Assembly (NCBI GenBank): GCA_964530165.1
Contig: CAZGYE010000051.1
Span: 1 to 23,160 of the forward strand
Source: CAZGYE01 sp964530165
GTDB taxonomy: Bacteria > Planctomycetota > Planctomycetia > Planctomycetales > Planctomycetaceae
Reading direction: 5' to 3'
DNA length: 23,160 nt
Made by a program: the position numbers and the translations under genes. Shown here in pieces: positions 1-7,822 of this stretch (the stretch's first letter is position 1; the number at the start of each line of letters is the position of its first letter). The notes below the pieces were generated by a model, which did no database searches, was not told where the DNA came from, and saw nothing but the letters and a program-made list of their open reading frames with translations.

Positions 1-1389
1 GCCCGCTACGAGATCGCTCGACGCCAGCGGCTTGAAGCTCGCCATCGCCGAAGCGCTGACGATCAAGCACCCTGGGCGCTGGGACTCTCGGGGCACCCGT
101 ATGCCAAGACGCCCCACATGGACCGCCTGTTTCGCGACGGCGCGTACCTGGTGAATGCGTTCACGACGACTCCGGTCTGCAGCCCATCGCGGGCCAGTTT
201 GATGGCGAGCCGGTACGGTTCAGAGCTGGGCATCACCGATTGGATCCACCCACGCCGAGAGGCAGAGCACGGTTTGGATCCGAACATCGTGACCTGGCCC
301 AAACTGCTCGCCCGCGCCGGGTATCACAACGCACTGATCGGCAAATGGCATCTTGGCACGCTCGACAAGTTTCATCCGAGCAGGTTCGGGTATCACTATT
401 TCATGGGTTTTCGCTCCGGCGGCAGCACGCCGAAGGACCCAGTCCTCGAGGTCGACGGACAGGACAAAAAACTGAAAGGTCTGTTGCCCGACATTCTGGT
501 CGACGATGCCATTGCCTTCATCCGCCGAGAAAAGGATCAACCGTTTTTGCTGTCGCTGCATTTTCGCGCACCGCACGCCCCCTGGCTGCCGGTGGCCGAT
601 GAGGATTGGACGCCTTTCAAAGAACTTGATCCTACGATTCCGAACCCGGATTATCCAAAGCTCGATATTCCGCGCGTCAAACGGATGACCCGCGAGTATC
701 TGGCCAGCGTCGCCAGCGTCGACCGCAACCTGGGCCGGCTGCTCGACGAGCTGGATCGGCTCCACCTAACCGACAAGACGGTGGTCATCTACACCAGCGA
801 TCATGGTTACAACATCGGACACAACGGCATCTGGCACAAAGGCAACGGCCATTGGGTCCTAACCGAGCCGCCGCCGGCCAGGCCGAACATTCCCCGCGGC
901 CAGCGGCCGAACATGTACGACAATTCTCTCCGCACGCCGACCGCCGTGCGCTGGCCGGGGGTGATCAAACCCGGGTCAGTCGTCACCGAGACCGTCTCGA
1001 ATCTCGATTGGTATCCCACGCTATTGGCAATCGCCGGCGTCGACTTGCCGAAGGACCAAATCGTTCGCGGCCGCAACATTCTTCCACTGTTGCAGGGCGA
1101 ATCGAGCGACTGGGACAACGACTTCTATGCCGAATACAGCACGCATCATCAGTCGCAGACGCACATGCGGATGTACCGCACACCCGAGTGGAAACTAATC
1201 CGCGACTTCAAAAATCCCGACCGCGACGAGCTCTATCATCTGAAAGAAGACCCGGCCGAAGCACGCAATCTCATCAACTCCGGGGACCCGAAGATCCAAG
1301 CCATCAAAGCGCAGCTACACGAGAAGATCCTCGCCAGGATGCGCGCGGTGAAGGACCCGGTGCTGGAGACTTTGCCTGCGGGCCAATAA
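1..1389 (+). CDS. Sulfatase (formylglycine type, CSPSR), 5' end incomplete
   Basis: Family S1 sulfatase that hydrolyses a sulfate ester. Counting from the ATG at 118, the FGly motif CSPSR starts at Cys21 (codon 178-180) and is followed by the usual RASLM helix. A metal-site Asp-His pair lies at D228-H229 (SDHGYNIG), and the C-terminal subdomain ends with the usual ELYHLKEDPAEARNL motif. The ATG at 118 cannot be the true start, because the codons just upstream, in frame, encode DDQAPWALGLSGHPYAKTP (58-114), which is the conserved metal-binding N-terminal segment. The frame stays open to base 1, but bases 1-57 do not encode the expected hydrophobic strand and no signal peptide is visible. Either the start lies outside the window or the first bases are corrupted. 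The gene is followed after 38 nt by an Hsp70 gene and heads a same-strand run of sulfatases. The specific substrate cannot be told. Confidence 0.88.
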   Translation, partial: ARYEIARRQRLEARHRRSADDQAPWALGLSGHPYAKTPHMDRLFRDGAYLVNAFTTTPVCSPSRASLMASRYGSELGITDWIHPRREAEHGLDPNIVTWPKLLARAGYHNALIGKWHLGTLDKFHPSRFGYHYFMGFRSGGSTPKDPVLEVDGQDKKLKGLLPDILVDDAIAFIRREKDQPFLLSLHFRAPHAPWLPVADEDWTPFKELDPTIPNPDYPKLDIPRVKRMTREYLASVASVDRNLGRLLDELDRLHLTDKTVVIYTSDHGYNIGHNGIWHKGNGHWVLTEPPPARPNIPRGQRPNMYDNSLRTPTAVRWPGVIKPGSVVTETVSNLDWYPTLLAIAGVDLPKDQIVRGRNILPLLQGESSDWDNDFYAEYSTHHQSQTHMRMYRTPEWKLIRDFKNPDRDELYHLKEDPAEARNLINSGDPKIQAIKAQLHEKILARMRAVKDPVLETLPAGQ

Positions 1390-1427
1390 CGACGACACGG
1401 CTTGCCGACAGGACGGAAGACAATTCG

Positions 1428-3002
1428 ATGAACCTCCGCGAAGGTCAAACCGTTGGAATCGATCTGGGCACCTCCTATTCGGCGCTGGCCCAACTGGACA
1501 AGAGCGGCGAACCCGTCATCCTGAACAATTCGGCCGGCAGTCCGATCACGGCGTCGGTCGTGGTGCTGGGCGACGGCGGCAAGGTCGTCGTCGGACCGAC
1601 GAGCGAGACGGCCATCGCGAATCCCGACCGCATCGTCACGGCCGTGAAACGGCAGATGGGCAACCAGGACTTCTACCACCTGTACGAAAACAGACAGCTC
1701 AATGCCGAATTTCTCTCGGCCATGATTTTGCGAAAGCTCAAACAGGATGCCGAGGCGCAGATCGGGCCGATTGCCAACGTGGTCATCACGGTTCCCTACT
1801 ACTTCAACGACCCCTGCCGCCAGGCGACGGTCACCGCGGGCAGGATCGCTGGGTTGAACGTCATCGACGTCATCAACGAACCGACCGCCGCAACACTGGC
1901 GTACGTGTGGATGAAGGGCGAATTCGGACGACTGGACATGCCCGACGTGGAGAAGACCATCTTGGTCTACGACCTGGGTGGAGGAACCTTTGACGTGACG
2001 GTCGTCAACTACACGCCAACACATTTCGGCGTCGTGGCCACCGACGGCGACACGTTTCTCGGCGGGCTGGACTGGACGCGGCGACTCGTCAACCACGTCA
2101 GTGAGCGGTTCCAGCAGAAGTTCGGCGTCGACCCGCGCGACGACCCACGGACACGCCTCGCACTGACCGAAGAGTGCGACCACGCGAAACAGGAGCTGAG
2201 CACGCGGGTGCGAACGCTCGTCGACGTTTCCTATCTGGGGCGGTCAGCGTCGGTCGCCGTCTCCCGTGGCGATTTGGAACGACTGACCGCCGACTTGCTA
2301 CAGCGCACGCGCGACACCACCGAGCTCGTTTTGGAACAGGGCGGCGTCGATCCGCGCCGCCTCGACGACGTTCTTCTGGTCGGCGGCTCGACAAATCTTC
2401 CGTGCGTCCGACAAATGATCGAGCAACTCTGCAGGCGGCATCCGTCGCAAACGCTGGACCCCCAACTGGCGGTTGCTCAAGGGGCCGCAATCCATGCGGC
2501 ACTGCTGGAAGCCAAAGCAACCGGCGGCAAAGGACGATTGGCCGGCGCCGTCATCAAACGCCTGCAGGCCGTCCGCACGACCGACGTCAACTCGCACTCG
2601 CTGGGTGTGGAGCTTACCGACCCGAACAGCCCCGCCGGCAAGCGGAACCACATTATGATTCCCCGCAACACCCGTCTGCCGTCGGAGGTCCAACAGCGAT
2701 TCGTCACCAGCCTGGCCAATCCGGAGGGGATTCAGATTCGCCTACTGGAAGGGGAAGCCTCGGACGTCACAGCCTGTACGTTCATCGGCGATTTTCGCAT
2801 CACAAACCTGCCGCCCAACCTACCGGCCGGATCGCCGGTGGAGATCACCTACCGCTACGATGCCAGTCGTCACGTTCAGGTCTCCGCCCGTGAGCTGGTC
2901 GGCAACAACCAAGCATCCGTCGAAATTGTCTGGGAGGGTGCGCTGAACCACGACGCGGTGAGCAACTTCCGCACGCTCGCCAACGAATACCACATTCACT
3001 AA
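1428..3002 (+). CDS. Hsp70/DnaK-like chaperone, short form without lid
   Basis: 524-residue Hsp70-family ATPase. The nucleotide-binding domain shows phosphate-1 (GIDLGTSYSALA, residues 10-21), phosphate-2 (DLGGGTFDV, 182-190), the EPTAATLAY connect motif and the adenosine motif (VLLVGGST, 315-322). The beta-sandwich substrate domain begins near residue 392 (LGVEL) and includes the NTRLPSE segment. The protein stops soon after the sandwich, about 110 residues shorter than DnaK, so the alpha-helical lid and C-terminal tail are absent. No signal peptide is present, so it should be cytoplasmic. The ATG at 1428 was chosen because the N-terminal ATPase strand starts straight after it and a purine-rich AGGACGGAAG lies just upstream. 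The frame is open further upstream, but that part is a shadow of the sulfatase. It sits 38 nt after one sulfatase and 40 nt before the next, so co-transcription is likely. No DnaJ or GrpE gene is nearby. The client is unknown. Confidence 0.92.
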   Translation: MNLREGQTVGIDLGTSYSALAQLDKSGEPVILNNSAGSPITASVVVLGDGGKVVVGPTSETAIANPDRIVTAVKRQMGNQDFYHLYENRQLNAEFLSAMILRKLKQDAEAQIGPIANVVITVPYYFNDPCRQATVTAGRIAGLNVIDVINEPTAATLAYVWMKGEFGRLDMPDVEKTILVYDLGGGTFDVTVVNYTPTHFGVVATDGDTFLGGLDWTRRLVNHVSERFQQKFGVDPRDDPRTRLALTEECDHAKQELSTRVRTLVDVSYLGRSASVAVSRGDLERLTADLLQRTRDTTELVLEQGGVDPRRLDDVLLVGGSTNLPCVRQMIEQLCRRHPSQTLDPQLAVAQGAAIHAALLEAKATGGKGRLAGAVIKRLQAVRTTDVNSHSLGVELTDPNSPAGKRNHIMIPRNTRLPSEVQQRFVTSLANPEGIQIRLLEGEASDVTACTFIGDFRITNLPPNLPAGSPVEITYRYDASRHVQVSARELVGNNQASVEIVWEGALNHDAVSNFRTLANEYHIH

Positions 3003-3042
3003 CAAGGCAAAACCGACCTCAGACGGTCTTGGAGAACAGATC

Positions 3043-4500
3043 ATGCATCGGACAGTGTTGTGTGTGGCTTGGTTTGTGTTGTTTCCCGCTTTCGCGGCCG
3101 GTCCGGCGCTCGCGGTGACAGGCGATCGGCCGAACGTCATCTTCTTCCTTTCCGACGATCAACGGGCCGACTTTCTTGGCTGCGCAGGGCATCCGATTCT
3201 CAAGACGCCGGTGATTGACGACCTTGCCAAACGCGGGGTGCGTTTTGAAAACGCTTTCGTCACCACGTCCATCTGCGCCGCCAGCCGAGCGACGCTCTTC
3301 ACCGGACTTTGGGAACGGACGCACAAATACACGTTTGGCACGCCGCCCATCGCAGAAAAGCTCATTGACGACAGTTACCCCGTCTTGTTGCGTCGGGCCG
3401 GCTACCGCACCGGTTTTGTCGGCAAGTTTGGCGTGGGCGTCGAGCGGGGGGCGACCGCGCGCATGTTTGACGACTTCGCCCCGCTGGGCCGCAACCCGTA
3501 CTTCAAGAAACAACCGGACGGTTCACTGCGCCACGTGACCGAGATCGCCGGCGACCGGGCCGTCACGTTCCTGCGAAGCTGCTCGAAGGACCAGCCGTTC
3601 TGCTTGTCGGTAAGCTTCAACGCCGCCCACGCCGAGGACAGCGACAAGAAAAACCATTACCCGTGGCCGAAAGCGGTCGACGGCCTGTACGAGGATGTGA
3701 CCATCCCGCCGCCGTTGGTCTCGACCGACTTTTGGCGGCAGTCGCCGAAGTTCCTTCAGCAGTCAATGAACCGCGACCGCTGGTTCTGGCGTTGGGACAC
3801 CCCGGAAAAGTATCAAAAAAATGTGCGGGCCTATTACCGCATGATCACCGGGCTGGACCGAGTCATCGGTCGCGTGCTGGATGAAGCAGCCAAGCTCGGT
3901 TTCGGCAAAAACACTGTGGTGGTCTTTATGGGCGACAACGGGTACTACAAAGGCTCGCGCGGCTTCGCGGGGAAGTGGAGCCACTACGACGAATCGTTGC
4001 GCGTACCGTTGGTGATCTACGACCCACGTCTGCCGGCCGAGAGACGGGGACGGGTCATCGACGAGATGGCCTTGAACGTCGACGTCCCGGCGACGATCGT
4101 GGCTTTGGCTAACGGCAAGGCGCCGGACTCCTATCAGGGCCGAGACTTGACGCCGTTGGTGTACGGTCGGCAGCCGCAATCATGGCGGACCGACTTCTTC
4201 TGCGAGCACCTGTTCGACCACGCCAGCATCCCGAAGTGGGAGGGCGTCCGCGGAGAACGCTACATGTATGCCCGCTATTTCGAGCACCTGCCGGAAGGCG
4301 AGTTCCTGCACGATCTGAAGAACGATCCCCGACAACTGAAGAACCTGACCGACGACCCCGTCTACGCAGATGTGCTGGCGAAGATGCGCCGGCGCTGCGA
4401 CCAATTGCGCGACCAGTACGGCGGCGAGTACAGTAAGGAAAAGTTTCCGACCGTTCGGTCCAAACGGCCTCGTGCGAAACGGAGCCTGCGTCGTCGTTAG
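3043..4500 (+). CDS. Secreted sulfatase (CAASR type)
   Basis: 485-residue S1-family sulfatase. An N-terminal signal peptide of about 25 residues (hydrophobic core CVAWFVLFPAFAA, cleavage near ALA) predicts export. Metal ligands are in NVIFFLSDDQ (D38, D39). The FGly motif is CAASR with Cys78, where Ala replaces the common Pro at the third position; the C-x-[AP]-S-R pattern is accepted by the formylglycine machinery. A second metal pair lies at D298-N299 (GDNGYYKG), followed by a Lys in GKWSHYDESLRVP. The C-terminus contains a HDLKNDPRQLKNLTDDP motif and an Arg/Lys-rich tail. The overall plan resembles arylsulfatase/iduronate-2-sulfatase-like planctomycete enzymes, but the substrate cannot be assigned. 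The start is supported by a GGAGA ribosome site about 7 nt upstream. It lies 40 nt after the Hsp70 gene, in probable operon with it. The next gene is separated by a palindromic repeat. Confidence 0.93.
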   Translation: MHRTVLCVAWFVLFPAFAAGPALAVTGDRPNVIFFLSDDQRADFLGCAGHPILKTPVIDDLAKRGVRFENAFVTTSICAASRATLFTGLWERTHKYTFGTPPIAEKLIDDSYPVLLRRAGYRTGFVGKFGVGVERGATARMFDDFAPLGRNPYFKKQPDGSLRHVTEIAGDRAVTFLRSCSKDQPFCLSVSFNAAHAEDSDKKNHYPWPKAVDGLYEDVTIPPPLVSTDFWRQSPKFLQQSMNRDRWFWRWDTPEKYQKNVRAYYRMITGLDRVIGRVLDEAAKLGFGKNTVVVFMGDNGYYKGSRGFAGKWSHYDESLRVPLVIYDPRLPAERRGRVIDEMALNVDVPATIVALANGKAPDSYQGRDLTPLVYGRQPQSWRTDFFCEHLFDHASIPKWEGVRGERYMYARYFEHLPEGEFLHDLKNDPRQLKNLTDDPVYADVLAKMRRRCDQLRDQYGGEYSKEKFPTVRSKRPRAKRSLRRR

Positions 4501-4537
4501 CACGCCGCTGCCGACTTGAGGAGCCGGAAGATTCTAA

Positions 4538-4670
4538 AACCACAGATCAACACGGATGAACACAGATTTTCGGTCAAGAGGCAGACCAGTAAACTTCAAG
4601 CGTTTGGTAGCAAACCGTGTGTGTTGCTGCTCTTGCCTTCATCTGTATTTATCTGTGTCCATCTGTGGTT
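4538..4670 (+). repeat. Imperfect inverted repeat (intergenic palindromic element)
   Basis: The arms are 4538-4567 and 4641-4670. They match at 25 of 30 positions as reverse complements, starting with a perfect 10-bp AACCACAGAT/ATCTGTGGTT end. The centre (4568-4640) is unrelated. Each arm holds degenerate internal ACAGAT-type units. Translated, the element gives a spurious peptide with INTDEHR at one end and SVFICVHLWF at the other; I recognise this signature from many environmental bacterial genomes as an intergenic repeat rather than a gene. It fills most of the 244-nt gap between two sulfatase genes and could fold into a long RNA hairpin that attenuates read-through or protects a 3' end. 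No flanking target-site duplication is obvious. Confidence 0.75.
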
Positions 4671-4744
4671 CCTTCTTTTCCGCCAACACGAAATTGTCGC
4701 TGCAGAATCAACGTCATTTAGCATGAACTGAGAGGCCGAACATC

Positions 4745-6616
4745 ATGAGAAGTCTATCGTTGACATGCGTGTTCTTGATGAGCGTCTGCCTGTCGTCGTT
4801 TTGCCTTGCCGAAGCCAAGTTGAGGCCGAATGTTCTCTGGATCACCAGCGAGGACAACGGCCCCCACATCGGTGCCTTTGGTGATCACTATGCCGACACG
4901 CCCCACCTCGACCGGCTGGCGGCGAAGGGGCTGATTTACGTGAATGCGTGGTCGAACGCCCCGGTCTGTGCGCCCGCCAGAACAGCCATCATTACCGGCC
5001 TGTATCCCCCGTCCACAGGGTCGCAGCACATGCGCAGCATGACTCGGCTTCCGGCACGGATGAAGATGTATCCGCAATTCCTAAGAGATGTCGGCTACTA
5101 CTGCACGAACAATAGCAAAGAAGACTACAACCTGGCCAAGCCCGGAAAAGTTTGGGACGAATCGTCTAGAAAGGCGCACTGGAAAAACCGCCGACCGGGA
5201 CAGCCGTTCTTCGCGGTCTTCAATTACACCGTCAGCCACGAGAGCCAGATCCGCAAGCGGCCCCACACTCTGGTACACGACCCGGCGAAAGTGCGCGTGC
5301 CCGCTTATCACCCCGATACGCCTGAAGTTCGCCACGACTGGGCCCAATACTACGACAAAGTCACAGAAATGGACGCCTGCGTCGGAGCGACCCTCGAAGA
5401 GCTGAACAAGGCTGGGCTGGCCGATGAGACCATCATCTTTTACTACGGCGATCACGGCTCTGGTATGCCGCGCAGCAAACGCTGGCCTTATAATTCCGGG
5501 CTGAATGTTCCGCTCATCGTCTTTATCCCAGAAAAGTTCAAGCACCTGCGACCCGAAGAGTATGTTCCTGGCGGAAAGACGGATCGTCTTGTCAGCTTTG
5601 TGGACCTCGCTGCGACACTTCTAAGTCTAGTCGGGATCAAACCGCCGGAGTACATGCAGGGACATGCCTTCCTGGGCGAATTCGAATCGCCTCCGCAGCC
5701 CTATGTGTACGGCTTCCGAGGTCGTATGGACGAACGGTACGATATGGTGCGCTCCGTGCGGAACAAACGCTACATCTACATCCGCAACTATATGCCGCAC
5801 AAGATCTATGGACAGTACATCGCCTACATGTTTCAGACGCCGACCACCCAGGTCTGGAAACGTCTCTACGACCAGGGCAAGCTAAAACCTCCGCAAACCT
5901 TCTTCTGGGAGACGAAACCGGCCGAGGAACTTTACGATCTCGAAAACGATCCCGACGAAATCCACAATCTGGTCGATTCGCCCGAACACCAGGACGTCTT
6001 GAAACGTCTGCGCAAAGCACAGCAGCAGTTGGCGGTTCGGATTCGCGACGTCGGATTCCTTCCGGAAGGTGAAATCCACAGCCGCTCGGAGGGGTCAACA
6101 CCCTACGAAATGGGACACGACGACCGGAAGTATCCGCTGAAGCGCATTATGGCCGTGGCCGAGGCCGCATCGTCGCTCAAGCCGGAGGCTCTTGCGGAGC
6201 TGAAGCATGCGTTTCAGTCTGCGGACAGCGCCTCGCGCTACTGGGCCGCTATGGGAATTCTGATGCGCGGCCACAGTGCGGTTGACTCGGCGAGAGGCGA
6301 GTTGCAACAGGCGTTGAGCGACACCTCGCCATACGTCCGCGTGATCGCGGCCGAGGCTCTGGGAAAACACGGCAATGATTCGGATCTCCGAGCCGCGCTG
6401 CCAATCCTGGTGGATGCCGCCGCCCTGGACAAACAGGGCATTTTCAGCTCAATGCTGGCGTTGAACGCGTTGGACGCCCTCGATGAGAAAGCGGCCAGCG
6501 TGGCCGAGGCCATCAAAGCACTTCCCACATCCGATCCAACGGTGAATCGTCGCATGAGGGCTTACGTTCCCAACCTGATCCGAAAGACCCTGGCCGATCT
6601 TTCTCAAGGACGCTGA
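4745..6616 (+). CDS. Secreted sulfatase, heparan N-sulfatase (SGSH)-like, with C-terminal HEAT-like tail
   Basis: 623 residues. A signal peptide (about 1-22, core LTCVFLMSVCLSSFCL) predicts export. The catalytic domain shows NVLWITSEDNGPHIGAFGDH near residues 29-48, in which SEDN replaces the usual ADDQ, and the FGly motif CAPAR at Cys75. A metal pair sits at D236-H237 (YYGDHGSGMPRSK). This combination (ITSEDNGPH, NAPVCAPARTAIITG, HMRSM) is characteristic of the N-sulfoglucosamine sulfohydrolase-like group; that assignment is by family memory. The sulfatase part ends near residue 440 (ELYDLENDPDEIHNLVDSPEHQ). The last roughly 170 residues are Ala/Leu-rich helical repeats of HEAT type (for example SPYVRVIAAEALGKHG). 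A ribosome site AGAGG lies 9 nt before the ATG. It is on the same strand as the two upstream sulfatases but separated from them by a palindromic repeat, so it may have its own transcript. Confidence 0.92.
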   Translation: MRSLSLTCVFLMSVCLSSFCLAEAKLRPNVLWITSEDNGPHIGAFGDHYADTPHLDRLAAKGLIYVNAWSNAPVCAPARTAIITGLYPPSTGSQHMRSMTRLPARMKMYPQFLRDVGYYCTNNSKEDYNLAKPGKVWDESSRKAHWKNRRPGQPFFAVFNYTVSHESQIRKRPHTLVHDPAKVRVPAYHPDTPEVRHDWAQYYDKVTEMDACVGATLEELNKAGLADETIIFYYGDHGSGMPRSKRWPYNSGLNVPLIVFIPEKFKHLRPEEYVPGGKTDRLVSFVDLAATLLSLVGIKPPEYMQGHAFLGEFESPPQPYVYGFRGRMDERYDMVRSVRNKRYIYIRNYMPHKIYGQYIAYMFQTPTTQVWKRLYDQGKLKPPQTFFWETKPAEELYDLENDPDEIHNLVDSPEHQDVLKRLRKAQQQLAVRIRDVGFLPEGEIHSRSEGSTPYEMGHDDRKYPLKRIMAVAEAASSLKPEALAELKHAFQSADSASRYWAAMGILMRGHSAVDSARGELQQALSDTSPYVRVIAAEALGKHGNDSDLRAALPILVDAAALDKQGIFSSMLALNALDALDEKAASVAEAIKALPTSDPTVNRRMRAYVPNLIRKTLADLSQGR

Positions 6617-6667
6617 CTGAGACGGGAAAAGCGATGTCGCAGGCTGAAAGCCGCCGACACTTCACCA

Positions 6668-6955
6668 TTACGGTGCTTCGAAGGCTGCCGCGTTGGTCGG
6701 CATGATGCGCAGTGACAGCGGGTTCGCCACCGCGCCGTCGCCTCGCACCACGACGATTTCCGCATCGGTGGCAGCGGCCAACGGCAGATTCGGCAGCTTG
6801 GCCCGAACACCCAGGTCGTACCAGCCCTGGATCTCAGCATCCAACTCCAGACAGCATGTCGAACTGCTTGCGGATTTGCAGCCTTCGCCCAATGCTCGAC
6901 TTTGTGAGCGAACTGAGTTGACCGGATTGGAGCTTCTTGGTGAATCGGTTCGCAA
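6668..6955 (-). pseudogene. Possible remnant of a C-terminal beta-rich domain
   Basis: The gap 6617-7048 has no convincing intact gene. On the minus strand, roughly the last 58 codons of an open frame ending at 6668 read like a real protein C-terminus: EIQGWYDLGV, then LPLAAATDAEIVVVRGDG and ANPLSLRIMPT, in an alternating pattern of an Ig-like beta domain. Upstream of about 6840 this frame becomes Ser/Arg-rich and unconvincing, while other minus frames look no better, which suggests frameshifts or truncation. I do not recognise the family. Alternatively it is chance coding in GC-rich DNA. No ribosome site or start supports expression. Confidence 0.3.
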
Positions 6956-7048
6956 TCGGTTTCAGCCGAGCGGATTGCGTGCCGGCCGTTGAAAAACTCG
7001 ATCTCCGTCCGGTCGGCAAGCAGGGGGCCGATTCTTGGCTGCAGAATC

Positions 7049-7663
7049 TCAGACGGTCCAGCGTTGTTGGCCGTCGGTGTGCACGATTTCGATCCTCGGC
7101 CGCTTTTCGCCGCTGACGAGCCGCCAAGAGAGCGGAACGGCTTCGCTGGCGAGCGTTATCGCGTTCTCCAGGGTCGACTCCCCGGCCTCAGCCAGCCGGT
7201 CGCCCTGCAATCGGTAGAGTCCAAGTTTCCACGGATCACGATCGATCAGCAACAATTCCCGCACGCCGACGGCGGCGTAGAAATCGAACTTCTCGCGGGA
7301 GCGGTCATCCGGGCTGACGATTTCGATTGCGAAATCGGGCCCGCCGTACCAGTGCGTGCCACAATTCTTGGCTCGGGTGTCGTTTAGAAATACGGCGACG
7401 TTCGGACATCGAAAGTTCTGCTCCCAGCCCTCCGTGCGATCGCTTACGTTTGCACCAGGGAACACTTTCCCCAACTCTGGCCAGCCAACGGCGATCTCCA
7501 AGACGGTCGTCAACTTGCCGACCAACTCCTGATGCTCGTTAGTCGGAAGCGGCGCCATGACAGACACTCCATCCCAGACCTCGTCGTAACGGTCTGCGCG
7601 TGCTGCTTTACGCTCCGCTTTCAGGCGTTCGACCAACTCGGTGTCGGTGATCAGCATGGCCAT
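7049..7663 (-). CDS. Uma2 family (DUF820) PD-(D/E)xK nuclease-like protein
   Basis: 204 residues, full length for Uma2-type proteins, which are small restriction-endonuclease-fold proteins common in planctomycetes and cyanobacteria; their cellular role is unsettled. Seen: RCPNVAVFL (87-94 region), then PDFAIEIVSPDDRSREKFDFY (from about 109), with Glu114 and Lys125 as the E..K part of the active site, then GVRELLLIDRDPWKLGLY. The first acidic site, normally Asp in R-P-D-V, is Asn88 here, so catalytic competence is doubtful. The start at 7663 is supported by CAGGAG about 9 nt upstream on the minus strand. It lies downstream of sat on the same strand but beyond a strong terminator, so it is probably transcribed alone. 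It is a cytoplasmic protein with no signal peptide. Confidence 0.85.
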   Translation of the reverse strand: MAMLITDTELVERLKAERKAARADRYDEVWDGVSVMAPLPTNEHQELVGKLTTVLEIAVGWPELGKVFPGANVSDRTEGWEQNFRCPNVAVFLNDTRAKNCGTHWYGGPDFAIEIVSPDDRSREKFDFYAAVGVRELLLIDRDPWKLGLYRLQGDRLAEAGESTLENAITLASEAVPLSWRLVSGEKRPRIEIVHTDGQQRWTV

Positions 7664-7696
7664 CGAACGTGGCTCCTGAAGTTGTCACGCATCGTA

Positions 7697-7727
7697 AGAT
7701 TACCCTATTCGATTCTTTCACCGTCAA
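7697..7727 (-). promoter_or_regulatory. Candidate promoter for the Uma2 gene
   Basis: Read on the minus strand there is TTGACG (7722-7727), a 19-nt spacer, then TAATCT (7697-7702), about 34 nt upstream of the Uma2 ATG. The spacer is longer than ideal. The placement between the sat terminator and the gene is what makes it plausible. Confidence 0.3.
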
Positions 7728-7731
7728 GCGA

Positions 7732-7750
7732 AGATGTCCAGTCGACATCT
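7732..7750. repeat. Small perfect dyad upstream of the candidate Uma2 promoter
   Basis: AGATGTC, a 5-nt loop, then GACATCT: a 7-bp perfect inverted repeat immediately upstream (minus-strand sense) of the candidate -35. It could be an operator or a second hairpin after the sat terminator. It may also be chance. Confidence 0.3.
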
Positions 7751-7760
7751 CTCACGGCGC

Positions 7761-7787
7761 AAGAAAAAAGGCGCGGCGTGCCGCGCC
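7761..7787 (-). terminator. Rho-independent terminator of sat
   Basis: Read on the minus strand, a perfect 7-bp GC stem (GGCGCGG / CCGCGCC with a 4-nt loop, 7770-7787) is followed directly by a T-rich run (TTTTTTCTT, 7761-7769). It lies about 35 nt after the sat stop codon, as expected for an intrinsic terminator, and isolates sat from the Uma2 gene downstream. Confidence 0.85.
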
Positions 7788-7822
7788 CTGGGATGGTGGC
7801 AGAATGATTGTCTTCGGTTCGT

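Noticed and set aside
852..1427. 576-nt upstream extension of the Hsp70 frame
   Set aside because: It overlaps the sulfatase coding sequence in another frame, is Arg/Ser-rich without family similarity, and the Hsp70 domain starts right after ATG 1428.
4516..4731. 71-codon plus-strand open frame between two sulfatase genes
   Set aside because: It is generated by the inverted repeat 4538-4670; its peptide ends mirror the two arms and there is no ribosome site.
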